64,000 nt of DNA. Origin: Actinomyces sp. oral taxon 171 str. F0337. Its GTDB lineage: Bacteria; Actinomycetota; Actinomycetes; Actinomycetales; Actinomycetaceae. The notes under the pieces were generated by a model. It was not told where the DNA came from. It saw only the letters and a program-made list of their open reading frames with translations, and did not search any database. Made by a program: the position numbers and the translations under genes. The stretch covers positions 1,860,001-1,924,000 of the forward strand of contig NZ_CP040005.1 in NCBI RefSeq assembly GCF_005696555.1. The letters are read 5' to 3'. Below are positions 27,758 through 34,933 of this stretch, one piece after another; the first letter of the stretch is position 1, and every line of letters begins with the position of its first letter.

Positions 27758-27832
27758 AGGCCCGCCCTCAGATCGCAGCCGCTCCAGATCACCCGACTGC
27801 TCCCACCCACAGCCCGATTCAACTCCACAGAC

Positions 27833-29614
27833 ATGAGTGACAGCACGATCAACGCCGGAGCCTCGCCGCAGCAGGCCACCCAGGACCACCGCCACTACCT
27901 GCGCCCGCACTACCAGCCCGGTATCCCCGCGGCGATCGAGATTCCCGACGCGCCGTTGAGCGAGCTGCTGGAGACGGCGGCGCGCTTCTACCCCGACCGG
28001 GTCGCCATCGACTTCCTGGGTGCGGCAATGACCTACAGAGATCTGCTGGAGGCCTCGGAGCGCGCGGCGCAGGTACTGCGGACCTCGGGGGTGCACAAGG
28101 GCGACCGGGTGGCTCTCATCATGCCGAACTGTCCGCAGCATGCCGTCGCCCTCTACGGGGCGCTGCGCATCGGCGCGGTCGTGGCTGAGCACAACCCGCT
28201 GGCGCCCGCCGAGGAGATCCGCTCCCAGCTGGATGCGCACCGGGCCCGCGTCGTCATCGTGTGGGAGAAGGGCATCGATCTCGTCACGGATGCGGCCGCT
28301 GGTTCGCGCGCCGGCGACGTGCTCCAGGGGCGCACGGTCTTCAGCGTGGACCTGTCGGCAGCGATGCCGGTGCGCCTTCGAGCCGCGCTGCGTCTCCCGG
28401 TGGAGCGGGCCCGCCGGCAGCGGGCATCCTTCCGGACCCAGAGCCTGCCGGCAGGGGTGCGCTCCTGGGACAAGGAGGTGGCCGGCGCTCACCGGATCCC
28501 CTCACGCTTCCCCTACCCGGGAGGCTCCGACGTCGCGGTCCTGCTGCACACCGGTGGGACGACCGGCACCCCCAAGGCGGCGATGCTCACGCACACCAAT
28601 CTGCGGGCCAACGCCAACCAGGCCATCGCCTGGGTGCCGATGCTGCACGAGGGCGGGGAGAACTTCCTGTGCCTACTGCCCTTCTTCCACGCCTTCGGGC
28701 TGACCTTCAACCTCTTCTGCGCGGTACAGAAGGCCGCCACCCAGGTGATGCTGCCGAAGTTCTCGGTGGATCAGGTCCTCGCTGCGCACGAGCGGCGCCC
28801 CTTCACCTTCTTCGTCGGTGTGCCAGTCATGTTCGAGCGGATCCTCGACGGCGCCCAGAAGCGGGGCACGAGCCTTGACACCCTGCGCTACGGGGTGTGC
28901 GGGGCGGCCCCGATGCCTCCGGAGGTCGGGGTCCGCTGGGAGAGGGCGACCGGCGGCTTCTTCGTCGAGGGCTACGGCATGACTGAGACGAGTCCGATCG
29001 TCGCGGGCACGCCCATGGGGCCCTCGCGCCGACTGGGCGCACTGGGCCTGCCCTTCCCGTCCACGGACGTGCGCGTCGTCGACCCCGAGGAGCCGGACCC
29101 CGACCGGGAGGTGCCCGACGGCGAGCCGGGCGAGCTGCTGGTGCGCGGCCCCCAGGTCTTCGCCGGCTACTGGGAGGACGAGGCGGCCACGCGGGCCGCG
29201 ATCCTGGCGGGCGGATGGCTGCGCACGGGCGACATCGTGCGTCGCCAGGACTCCTTCCTGTGGATGGCCGACCGCAAGCGCGAGCTGATCCTCACCGGCG
29301 GCTTCAACGTCTACCCCAGTCAGGTGGAGGCGGCGATCCGTTCGATGCAGGGCGTGGCCGACGTCGCGGTGGTGGGGCTCCCTGACGGCGCTATGGGCGA
29401 GCTCGTGTGCGCCGCCGCCGTTCTCACCGAGGGGACCGCGCCGGACTCCGTGACCCTGGAGGCGGTGCGGGAGCACGCCGAGCGGACGGTCCCGCGTTAC
29501 GCGCTGCCGCACCGCCTGGAGGTCATTGAGGAGATGCCGCGCTCCCAGATCGGCAAGATCCTGCGCCGCGTCGTGCGCGAGCGAGTGCTCGAAAGGACCG
29601 CGGGAGAGGACTGA
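27833..29614 (+). CDS. Long-chain fatty acid--CoA ligase (AMP-binding enzyme), second copy
   Basis: Paralogue of the preceding gene: 593 residues with LLHTGGTTGTPKAAMLTH near 236, FFVEGYGMTETSPI near 378, GWLRTGDIVRRQDSFLWMAD, DRKRELILTGGFNVYPSQ and SQIGKILRRVVRER at the end. Shared blocks such as MPNCPQHAVALYGALRIGAV / LPNCPQHVVVAYAAWRIGAI and VVAEHNPLAPA show the two are close relatives. The start ATG 27833 has no evident ribosome binding site, so translation may depend on the upstream gene. The two differ in the substrate-tunnel region (residues 270-330), which allows different acyl specificities; that is inference. Confidence 0.92.
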   Translation: MSDSTINAGASPQQATQDHRHYLRPHYQPGIPAAIEIPDAPLSELLETAARFYPDRVAIDFLGAAMTYRDLLEASERAAQVLRTSGVHKGDRVALIMPNCPQHAVALYGALRIGAVVAEHNPLAPAEEIRSQLDAHRARVVIVWEKGIDLVTDAAAGSRAGDVLQGRTVFSVDLSAAMPVRLRAALRLPVERARRQRASFRTQSLPAGVRSWDKEVAGAHRIPSRFPYPGGSDVAVLLHTGGTTGTPKAAMLTHTNLRANANQAIAWVPMLHEGGENFLCLLPFFHAFGLTFNLFCAVQKAATQVMLPKFSVDQVLAAHERRPFTFFVGVPVMFERILDGAQKRGTSLDTLRYGVCGAAPMPPEVGVRWERATGGFFVEGYGMTETSPIVAGTPMGPSRRLGALGLPFPSTDVRVVDPEEPDPDREVPDGEPGELLVRGPQVFAGYWEDEAATRAAILAGGWLRTGDIVRRQDSFLWMADRKRELILTGGFNVYPSQVEAAIRSMQGVADVAVVGLPDGAMGELVCAAAVLTEGTAPDSVTLEAVREHAERTVPRYALPHRLEVIEEMPRSQIGKILRRVVRERVLERTAGED

Positions 29615-29654
29615 TCGGCCGAGATAGCGGTCGCCTCTGAGCCCGCTCCGATGC

Positions 29655-30101
29655 TTACGGGGTCAGTGCCCGCTCCCAGGGCTCGACGTCGCCGGGGACG
29701 ACCCGGAAGATCGGGTGCGCCTCAAGCCGCTCGGGCAGGGGCAGGAGCTCGGGGGCACGCCCGGCCAGCTTGGCCTGAAGGTGTCTGCGCTCCAGGTCCA
29801 TCTGCCCCTCGGTGACCGTCAGGCTGACGCCGGTGCACTCCGGCTCGGGCAGGTCGATGCGGGTGGCGTCGAAGCGGTAGCCGCGCTGGACGGCCTCCTC
29901 TCGCAGCCCCCACAGGTAGGCGCCCACCGCCACCGCGGGAGCGACCGGATCGGGGGCGGCTCGGAAGCGTTCGAGCTGGGGGTGGTTGCAGTAGCCGCGC
30001 GTGCGACCGGCCAGGACCGCCTGAGCCAGGAGCGACTCGCGCCAGCAGGCCACCAGGCCCGCACGGTCCAAGTGGCTCGGGTGCAGCGACCACATGCGCA
30101 T
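29655..30101 (-). CDS. Pyrimidine-dimer DNA glycosylase family protein (Pyr_excise)
   Basis: A 148-residue protein resembling the endonuclease V/pyrimidine-dimer glycosylase family found in many actinobacteria. It opens MRMWSLHPSHLDRAGLVACW with RESLLAQAVLAGRTRGYCNH and PQLERFRAAPDPV, the family core, and ends with a helical segment MDLERRHLQAKLAGRAPELL. In phage T4 endonuclease V the alpha-amino group of Thr2 is the nucleophile; here residue 2 is Arg, so the glycosylase activity is not assured. ATG 30101 is preferred because it gives the family start, though ATG 30095 is possible. It converges on the acyl-CoA ligase gene and lies 22 bp downstream of dapA, with which it may be co-transcribed. 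Confidence 0.75.
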   Translation of the reverse strand: MRMWSLHPSHLDRAGLVACWRESLLAQAVLAGRTRGYCNHPQLERFRAAPDPVAPAVAVGAYLWGLREEAVQRGYRFDATRIDLPEPECTGVSLTVTEGQMDLERRHLQAKLAGRAPELLPLPERLEAHPIFRVVPGDVEPWERALTP

Positions 30102-30123
30102 GGTGTCGGTGCCCTACCGGTTC

Positions 30124-31020
30124 TCAGAGCAGCCCGGAGGCGGCCAGGACCTCGCGCAGGGCGGCGACCTCATCCTCCTCGGCGCGCACCAGGGGCAGGC
30201 GCAGGGCAGGGCTGGGCAGGCGTCCCTGGAGGTGGAGGGCCTCCTTGGCCATGACGGCCCCCTGCCCGCCACCCATGATGGCGTGCACGAGGGGACGCAG
30301 GCTCCGGGCGAGGGTGCGGGCGCTGGCCAGGTCTCCGGCGTCGACGGCGCCGATCATCTGGCGCCAGGAGTGGGCGTCGGCGTGGGCGGCCACGGAGATG
30401 ACGCCGGAGGCGCCGTGGGTGAGCCAGGCGAAGTTGAGTCCGTCGTCGCCGGAGTAGTACTCCAGGCCGGTGGACTCCATGCGGCGGAAGCCCTGCTCGA
30501 CGTCGCCGGTGGCGTCCTTGACGGCCTTGACATGGGGGTTCTCGGCCAGGCGGGCCAGGGTGTCCTCGGTGATCTTCACGCCGGTGCGCCCGGGGATGTC
30601 GTAAACCATGACGGGCAGGTCGGTGGCCTCGACGACGGCGTTGATGTGCTGGTAGACGCCCTCCTGGCTGGGGCGGTTGTAGTAGGGGGCGTTGATGAGC
30701 AGTCCCTCGGCACCGGCCTCCTGGGAGGCCACGCCGATGCGCACCGCGTGGGCGGTGTCGTTGGAGCCGGCACCGGCCATGACCATGGCGCGTCCGGCCA
30801 GGGCGTCCTTGACCTGGCGGATCAGCTCCTGCTTCTCGGGAGTATGAGTGGTCGGGGACTCACCGGTAGTGCCCGACAGGAGGATCAGGTCGGCGCCGTC
30901 GTCGACCAGGCTGACTGCCAGGGCACGGGCGGCGTCGAAGTCGACCTCCCCGCTGGGCGTGAAGGGCGTGACCATGGCGACGCCGACGGAACCGAAGCTG
31001 CGGGAGGGGGCTGCGCTCAT
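30124..31020 (-). CDS. dapA: 4-hydroxy-tetrahydrodipicolinate synthase
   Basis: Class I aldolase that condenses pyruvate with aspartate semialdehyde, committing to the lysine/diaminopimelate pathway. The 298 residues show GSVGVAMVTPF near the start, the pyruvate-binding GTTGESPTTHTPEK near 49, the Tyr in VMVYDIPGRTGV near 139 and the Schiff-base Lys in VKAVKDATGD near 167, then GDDGLNFAWL. It is normal in length. The start ATG 31020 is preceded by TAGGGT and six bases, which predicts a leaderless mRNA. dapB, the next pathway enzyme, lies 1 kb upstream on the same strand with a divergent GNAT gene between them, an interruption of the usual dapB-dapA adjacency. Confidence 0.96.
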   Translation of the reverse strand: MSAAPSRSFGSVGVAMVTPFTPSGEVDFDAARALAVSLVDDGADLILLSGTTGESPTTHTPEKQELIRQVKDALAGRAMVMAGAGSNDTAHAVRIGVASQEAGAEGLLINAPYYNRPSQEGVYQHINAVVEATDLPVMVYDIPGRTGVKITEDTLARLAENPHVKAVKDATGDVEQGFRRMESTGLEYYSGDDGLNFAWLTHGASGVISVAAHADAHSWRQMIGAVDAGDLASARTLARSLRPLVHAIMGGGQGAVMAKEALHLQGRLPSPALRLPLVRAEEDEVAALREVLAASGLL

Positions 31021-31026
31021 GGCGCC

Positions 31027-31032
31027 ACCCTA
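31027..31032 (-). promoter_or_regulatory. TAGGGT -10 box of dapA (leaderless spacing)
   Basis: On the minus strand TAGGGT is followed by GGCGCC and then the dapA ATG, so transcription should begin at or next to the A of the start codon. Confidence 0.6.
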
Positions 31033-31127
31033 ACGCGCACCCGGCCCGCAGAGGACCCCTTCTCATGATCCGTCTCATAGGCACCCGCATTCCCGGCTGC
31101 GCCCGCCGGCCCGGCAGGACTGTCACC

Positions 31128-31133
31128 TAGGCT
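31128..31133 (+). promoter_or_regulatory. TAGGCT -10 box of the GNAT gene (leaderless spacing)
   Basis: TAGGCT, six bases (CAGTCC), then ATG 31140. This is the same arrangement as at dapA, which is divergent from it with about 120 bp between start codons. Confidence 0.6.
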
Positions 31134-31139
31134 CAGTCC

Positions 31140-31925
31140 ATGACCTCCTCGACCCCCGAGACTGCATCGCCATCATCGCCATCATCGTCATCATCACCAT
31201 CATCACCCTCCGACAGCCGGGACGGCTCCGTGCTGGGCGCCGACCCGCTGGCCGGACTCACCCCAGACCCGGATACGCGTGCACCGCACCACCACTCCCC
31301 CGGCGCTCACGACCGTACGGAGCATGACCATAGCGCCCCCCAGGCACCAGGAGGCTTCGTGCGCCCGGCTAGGGCGGCGGACCTGACGGCGATCGGGCAG
31401 GTCCAGGCCGCCACCATGCTCGCCTCCCTGGAGGCAGGACACACCGCCGAGCACGGTGCGCCGCTGCCCGAGGGCGTGCGGGCGATGATCGCCGCCCCGG
31501 TCATCGCAGCGGGCTGGGAGGCGGCGGTGGCTGAGCCGCCCTCGCCCGAGCACCACGTCCTGGTGGCCACCACCGCCCAGGCGGAGGCCGCGAGCCGGAC
31601 GGTGGTGGGCCTGCTGGGCCTGGCCCCCACCCAGTCCATGGACGCCGAGGGGCAGGCTGATGAGGCCGGGGTGCAGGCCGTGGAGGTCACGGCCCTGGGC
31701 GTGGAGCCGGCCAGTCAGCGCCGGGGACACGGCTCCCGGCTCCTGGCGGCGGCCGTGGACCTGGCCCGTCAGGACGGCGCCAGGGCTCTGGTGGCATGGG
31801 CGGTGCGCGGGGACGAGTCGGTCAGCCGGCTCCTGTCCTCGGTCGGCATGGCGCCCACCGGGGCCCACCGGGTGCTCGGCGTCGGCGAGGGCATCACCGA
31901 GGACTGCTGGGCGGCCTCGCTGTAG
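31140..31925 (+). CDS. GNAT family N-acetyltransferase with Ser-rich N-terminus
   Basis: A 261-residue protein. Residues 1-75 are low complexity (SPSSPSSSSSPSSPSDS and a His-containing patch), then a GNAT domain begins at FVRPARAADLTAIGQVQAAT. The acetyl-CoA-binding motif A reads ALGVEPASQRRGHGSRLLAA (residues about 186-205), preceded by the strand VEVT. The substrate is unknown; members near dapA/dapB are not tied to lysine synthesis in any way I can show. The start follows a leaderless promoter. The Ser-rich segment is encoded by a CATCAT-type repeat whose unit length is a multiple of three, so copy changes would shorten or lengthen the linker without breaking the frame. Confidence 0.85.
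   Translation: MTSSTPETASPSSPSSSSSPSSPSDSRDGSVLGADPLAGLTPDPDTRAPHHHSPGAHDRTEHDHSAPQAPGGFVRPARAADLTAIGQVQAATMLASLEAGHTAEHGAPLPEGVRAMIAAPVIAAGWEAAVAEPPSPEHHVLVATTAQAEAASRTVVGLLGLAPTQSMDAEGQADEAGVQAVEVTALGVEPASQRRGHGSRLLAAAVDLARQDGARALVAWAVRGDESVSRLLSSVGMAPTGAHRVLGVGEGITEDCWAASL
31165..31207 (+). repeat. CATCATCRC-type tandem repeat inside the GNAT gene
   Basis: About five imperfect 9-bp units built from CATCAT plus a CGC, CGT or CAC variant; they encode Ser-Pro-Ser steps in the N-terminal linker. Units are in frame. Confidence 0.8.
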
Positions 31926-31978
31926 CACCTCACCGTTCCTGACCGACTCCCGCCTGGCTCCTTGCCCACTCCCCCGTC

Positions 31979-32731
31979 TTAGAGGTCGAGCAGGGCGTCC
32001 AGGCCGATGGTCAGGCCGGGGCGGCCGGCGACCTGCCGCACGGCGAGGACCACGCCGGGCATGAAGGAGGCCCGGTCGAAGGAGTCGGTGCGGATGGTCA
32101 GCTGCTCACCGGGGTTGCCGAGTACGACCTCCTCGTGGGCGGTCAGTCCCCGCAGGCGCACGGCGTGGACGTGGACGCCGTCGACGACCGCCCCTCGAGC
32201 GCCGTCGGGGTCGGTCTGGGTGGCGTCCGGCATGGCACCCAGGCCCGCCTCGGCGCGGGCGGCGGCAATGCCTTGGGCAGTGGCGACCGCGGTGCCCGAG
32301 GGCGCATCGACCTTATTCGGGTGGTGGAACTCGATGACCTCGGCGGACTCGAAGTAGGGGGCGGCCTTCGCGGCGAAGCCCATGGCCAGCACAGCGGACA
32401 GGGCGAAGTTCGGGGCAATGAGAACGCTGCGACCTGCGGCCTCGGGCCGGGCCAGGTGCTCGCGGATACGCCCGTAGGACTCCTCGTTCCAGCCGGTGGT
32501 TCCCACGACGACGTCCACTCCGGCGTCGAGCAGGGCGTGAACATTGGTCTCGGTGACACTGGGGACGGTGAAGTCGACGGCGACGTTGGCGCCCGCCAGG
32601 TGCTCGGCGTCGAGGGTGTCCCCCACGTCCAGGCGGGCCACGAGCTCGAGCCCCTCGGCGTCTTCCACCGCCTGGCAGACGGTCGATCCCATGCGCCCGG
32701 CGGCGCCCACAACAGCTACGCGAATCGTCAT
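31979..32731 (-). CDS. dapB: 4-hydroxy-tetrahydrodipicolinate reductase
   Basis: NAD(P)H-dependent reductase acting after DapA in lysine/diaminopimelate synthesis. The 250 residues show the dinucleotide site VAVVGAAGRMGSTVCQAV near residue 5, VDFTVPSVTETN, VVGTTGWNEE, APNFALSAVL and the substrate motif IEFHHPNKVDAPSGTA near 138, ending with GLDALLDL, the usual terminus. The ATG 32731 is preceded by TAGGGT and six bases, predicting a leaderless transcript. Its usual partner dapA is 1 kb downstream on the same strand. Confidence 0.96.
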   Translation of the reverse strand: MTIRVAVVGAAGRMGSTVCQAVEDAEGLELVARLDVGDTLDAEHLAGANVAVDFTVPSVTETNVHALLDAGVDVVVGTTGWNEESYGRIREHLARPEAAGRSVLIAPNFALSAVLAMGFAAKAAPYFESAEVIEFHHPNKVDAPSGTAVATAQGIAAARAEAGLGAMPDATQTDPDGARGAVVDGVHVHAVRLRGLTAHEEVVLGNPGEQLTIRTDSFDRASFMPGVVLAVRQVAGRPGLTIGLDALLDL

Positions 32732-32737
32732 GGCCCC

Positions 32738-32743
32738 ACCCTA
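32738..32743 (-). promoter_or_regulatory. TAGGGT -10 box of dapB (leaderless spacing)
   Basis: Minus-strand TAGGGT followed by GGGGCC and the dapB ATG. The hexamer and spacing are identical to those of dapA, suggesting shared promoter design. Confidence 0.6.
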
Positions 32744-32841
32744 GCCACCGGCTTCTACGCGAAGCGAGACTCACCAAACATTGGATACCCCCTCACGGCC
32801 CATGAGTCTCAGCATCATCAACCAACCATCATCACAAGCAC

Positions 32842-32869
32842 TTGTTTTAATACAATTAAATGTTATACT
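32842..32869 (+). promoter_or_regulatory. Promoter and dyad operator of the MarR-family gene
   Basis: TTGTTT (32842-32847), 16-bp spacer, TATACT (32864-32869), then six bases to ATG 32876. A perfect TTTAAT-ACA-ATTAAA dyad (32846-32860) fills the spacer, where bound MarR protein would block RNA polymerase. The segment is far more AT-rich than its surroundings. Confidence 0.65.
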
Positions 32870-32875
32870 CCCGAC

Positions 32876-33304
32876 ATGGAATCCACAAACCGACTACTCC
32901 CTCACCTCCGTCTAACATCCGAGGCCAGCCAGAAGGCCAAGGATCGAGCAATTCTCGACAGCGGCCTGACCAAGGCCCAGTACAACGCCCTGATCATGCT
33001 GCAGCGAAGGGATGAAGCCACCGCGTCGCAACTGGCACGGGACTGCAACATCTCCCAGCAGGCCATGAGTCAGACCGTCAAACGGCTCAGGGAAGCGGAG
33101 TTCATCGCCCTCCAGCCATCTCCGCACGGCGGCAGGGCGCTGGTCCTGCGGCTGACCGAACGCGGAAGAAGCAGCCTGGCAGTAGCAGATAAGAGAGTTC
33201 GCGCACTGGAGCGTTCACTACAGGAAGCAGGCACTCCGCTTGCCATTAACAGCCTCATCGAAGCCCTGGATCGGATTCGCGAAACAGCAGAGTCGTTTGT
33301 CTGA
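32876..33304 (+). CDS. MarR family transcriptional regulator
   Basis: A 142-residue winged-helix regulator. The DNA-binding part is GLTKAQYNALIMLQRRDEAT followed by ASQLARDCNISQQAMSQTVK (recognition helix, residues about 55-72) and the wing ALQPSPHGGRALVLRLTERG; N- and C-terminal helices form the dimer interface. ATG 32876 lies six bases after a strong TATACT -10 and directly follows a dyad likely to be its own operator, so autorepression is probable. Likely ligands and targets are unknown; the neighbouring PEBP gene, 51 bp downstream on the same strand, is a candidate target. Base composition is lower in GC than the flanking dapB, consistent with recent acquisition. Confidence 0.9.
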   Translation: MESTNRLLPHLRLTSEASQKAKDRAILDSGLTKAQYNALIMLQRRDEATASQLARDCNISQQAMSQTVKRLREAEFIALQPSPHGGRALVLRLTERGRSSLAVADKRVRALERSLQEAGTPLAINSLIEALDRIRETAESFV

Positions 33305-33319
33305 ATCATGAGACAGATG

Positions 33320-33348
33320 TTCATATAAAGAGACACCCCACCTATGGT
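33320..33348 (+). promoter_or_regulatory. Possible promoter of the PEBP-like gene
   Basis: TTCATA (33320-33325), 17-bp spacer, TATGGT (33343-33348), then seven bases to ATG 33356. Weak -35, plausible -10; again nearly leaderless. Confidence 0.4.
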
Positions 33349-33355
33349 TGAGGCC

Positions 33356-34123
33356 ATGCGAAACGCTCTCAGTCCCACCTCAGACCATCTCGCCACCCCC
33401 GGCGACGACCCCCGTCTTCTCAGTCGGCTCAACAGGCAGACACTCAAGGAACCTTGTCTCCGCAGACGCCAACGGATGAGTATCGGCTGCATCGTCCTCC
33501 TGTGCTGCTCCGCCTGCTCCCCCATCTCCGCATCTGACGCATCCACCTCTGCAGCGACAACAACGTCAGCGAGCGTTTCAGCCACCTCGGCACCGGACGA
33601 TCCTTACGAGAAGCTGCCGAAGGTGCCGAGCCTGTCTGTGAGCAGTCAGACCCTCATGGATGGGGCACCTTTGCCCCGAGCCCAGATGTCGGGCATCTTC
33701 GGGGTCCCTGGCGGGCAGGACCAGTCCCCTCAGCTGGAGTGGAGCCCTGGCCCCGAGGGAACCAAGAGCTATGTCGTCACCATGTATGACATCGACGCAC
33801 CGACCGGTTCCGGGTTCTGGCACTGGGCAGTGCACGGCCTGCCCGCTTCCACCACCACGCTGCCGGCAGGTGCGGGTGACGCCAACTCGACACTGCTTCC
33901 CCCTGGAGCGGTTCAGGTCCCCAACGACGCCGGTATGCCCCGCTATCTGGGCGCGGCCCCTCCCAAGGGGGACTCACCGCATCGGTACTACTTCACCGTG
34001 ACCGCTCTCGACATCGAGCAGCTGCCGGAGTCAGGTACCGCCACCCCCGAGATGCTCGGCTTCACGATCAGGACTCACACCCTGGCCCGTGGCCACCTCA
34101 TGGCAACGGCCGCCCCGGCCTAG
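33356..34123 (+). CDS. YbhB/YbcL-type PEBP family protein, probably exported
   Basis: A 255-residue phosphatidylethanolamine-binding-protein-like protein. A basic N-terminus of about 40 residues leads into a hydrophobic stretch MSIGCIVLLCCSACSPISAS that resembles a lipoprotein signal (Cys after Ser-Ala), then a Ser/Thr-rich linker and the PEBP fold from residue 80: QSPQLEWSPGPEGTKSYVVT, DIDAPTGSGFWHWAVHGLPA and YYFTVTALDI, with the conserved ligand-pocket Asp-x-Asp-Ala-Pro and the His of HWAVHGLP. ATG 33344 and ATG 33476 (directly before the hydrophobic stretch) are alternative starts; the latter would give a normal short signal peptide. PEBPs of this group have unproven physiological roles in bacteria. 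Confidence 0.8.
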   Translation: MRNALSPTSDHLATPGDDPRLLSRLNRQTLKEPCLRRRQRMSIGCIVLLCCSACSPISASDASTSAATTTSASVSATSAPDDPYEKLPKVPSLSVSSQTLMDGAPLPRAQMSGIFGVPGGQDQSPQLEWSPGPEGTKSYVVTMYDIDAPTGSGFWHWAVHGLPASTTTLPAGAGDANSTLLPPGAVQVPNDAGMPRYLGAAPPKGDSPHRYYFTVTALDIEQLPESGTATPEMLGFTIRTHTLARGHLMATAAPA

Positions 34124-34163
34124 ACAACGGCTCAACCAGAACTCCTCACCACCCTCGGATCTC

Positions 34164-34811
34164 TCAAACCCCCTGGGAGTCAGAGCTCGCGCGCCCCAGC
34201 AGACCGGGGCGGATGAGTTCGAGCCAGCGCCGACGGACCTCGGCAGAATCGTCACCGGGGTAGAAGACCATAAGGATGTAGAGGTCGGAGACGGTGAGGT
34301 CGCATCGCAGCCGGCCGCTGGAGCGCCCCGCCTCGATGAGGCGCCCCAGCGCCTCGGTGGCGCGACTCTCCGGCTCGGCGTACTCCACCTCCGCCCCCAG
34401 CGCCTGAGCAACACTCTTGGCGGCATGGCTGCGGGCGATCAGCTCCAACGCCCGCTCCAGGAAGCCCAGGAGCTCCTGGTCGACATCGGACCGACCGGCC
34501 TCGACACGCTCCCAAGCGCCTTGAGCGTCATCGGCCAGAGCCTCGACGTACTCGTTGACAACCGCCGCGAGCAGGTCGGCCTTGTTGGGGAAGTGCCGGT
34601 AGAGCGTACCCACGGCCACGCCGGCTGCCCGAGCGATCTCCCCCATGGCAACGTCTGCGCCCTGCTCGGCGACCAGCTGCTTGGCTGCCTCCAGGATGGA
34701 GGTCCGGTTGCGCACCGCATCAGCACGCCGTACCGAGCGCTCCGACACCACACCGCTCGCCTCCGACACCGTCCGGCCCCTATCGACCGCACCATGGGTC
34801 ACCCGAGCCAT
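34164..34811 (-). CDS. TetR family transcriptional regulator
   Basis: A 215-residue regulator with the N-terminal TetR helix-turn-helix (RTSILEAAKQLVAEQGADVA, MGEIARAAGVAVGTLYRHFP, NKADLLAAVV, residues about 36-85) and a helical ligand-binding domain of the SbtR-like C-terminal type. ATG 34811 follows GGGAGAAGA. It is divergently arranged with an SDR dehydrogenase gene, 122 bp away, and the gap has two TGAA-N6-TTCA dyads, so it most likely represses the dehydrogenase and itself until an unknown small molecule binds. Inducer unknown. Confidence 0.92.
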   Translation of the reverse strand: MARVTHGAVDRGRTVSEASGVVSERSVRRADAVRNRTSILEAAKQLVAEQGADVAMGEIARAAGVAVGTLYRHFPNKADLLAAVVNEYVEALADDAQGAWERVEAGRSDVDQELLGFLERALELIARSHAAKSVAQALGAEVEYAEPESRATEALGRLIEAGRSSGRLRCDLTVSDLYILMVFYPGDDSAEVRRRWLELIRPGLLGRASSDSQGV

Positions 34812-34866
34812 TCTTCTCCCTTTCCTCAGGCATGCCCGATACCGTGCCGAGCATTTCACTTGCACA

Positions 34867-34912
34867 AACATGAATCTACATTCACGATAGTACCTGAACG
34901 ACGATTCATGTT
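34867..34912. promoter_or_regulatory. Twin operator of the TetR/SDR divergon
   Basis: Two TGAA-N6-TTCA dyads (34871-34884 and 34895-34908) are 24 bp apart, and the whole block is bounded by AACATGAATC (34867-34876) and GATTCATGTT (34903-34912), perfect inverted copies. This is a typical layout for two TetR dimers controlling both directions. Confidence 0.75.
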
Positions 34913-34933
34913 AACGAGAGGACACCTCAGACG

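Noticed and set aside
25850-28492. 880-codon open frame on the minus strand
   Set aside because: Antisense to the two acyl-CoA ligases; low-complexity Gly/Arg/His product, no domain. A by-product of high GC at third codon positions.
31165-31207. Possible phase-variable microsatellite
   Set aside because: Repeat unit is a multiple of three, so slippage would not switch the gene off.
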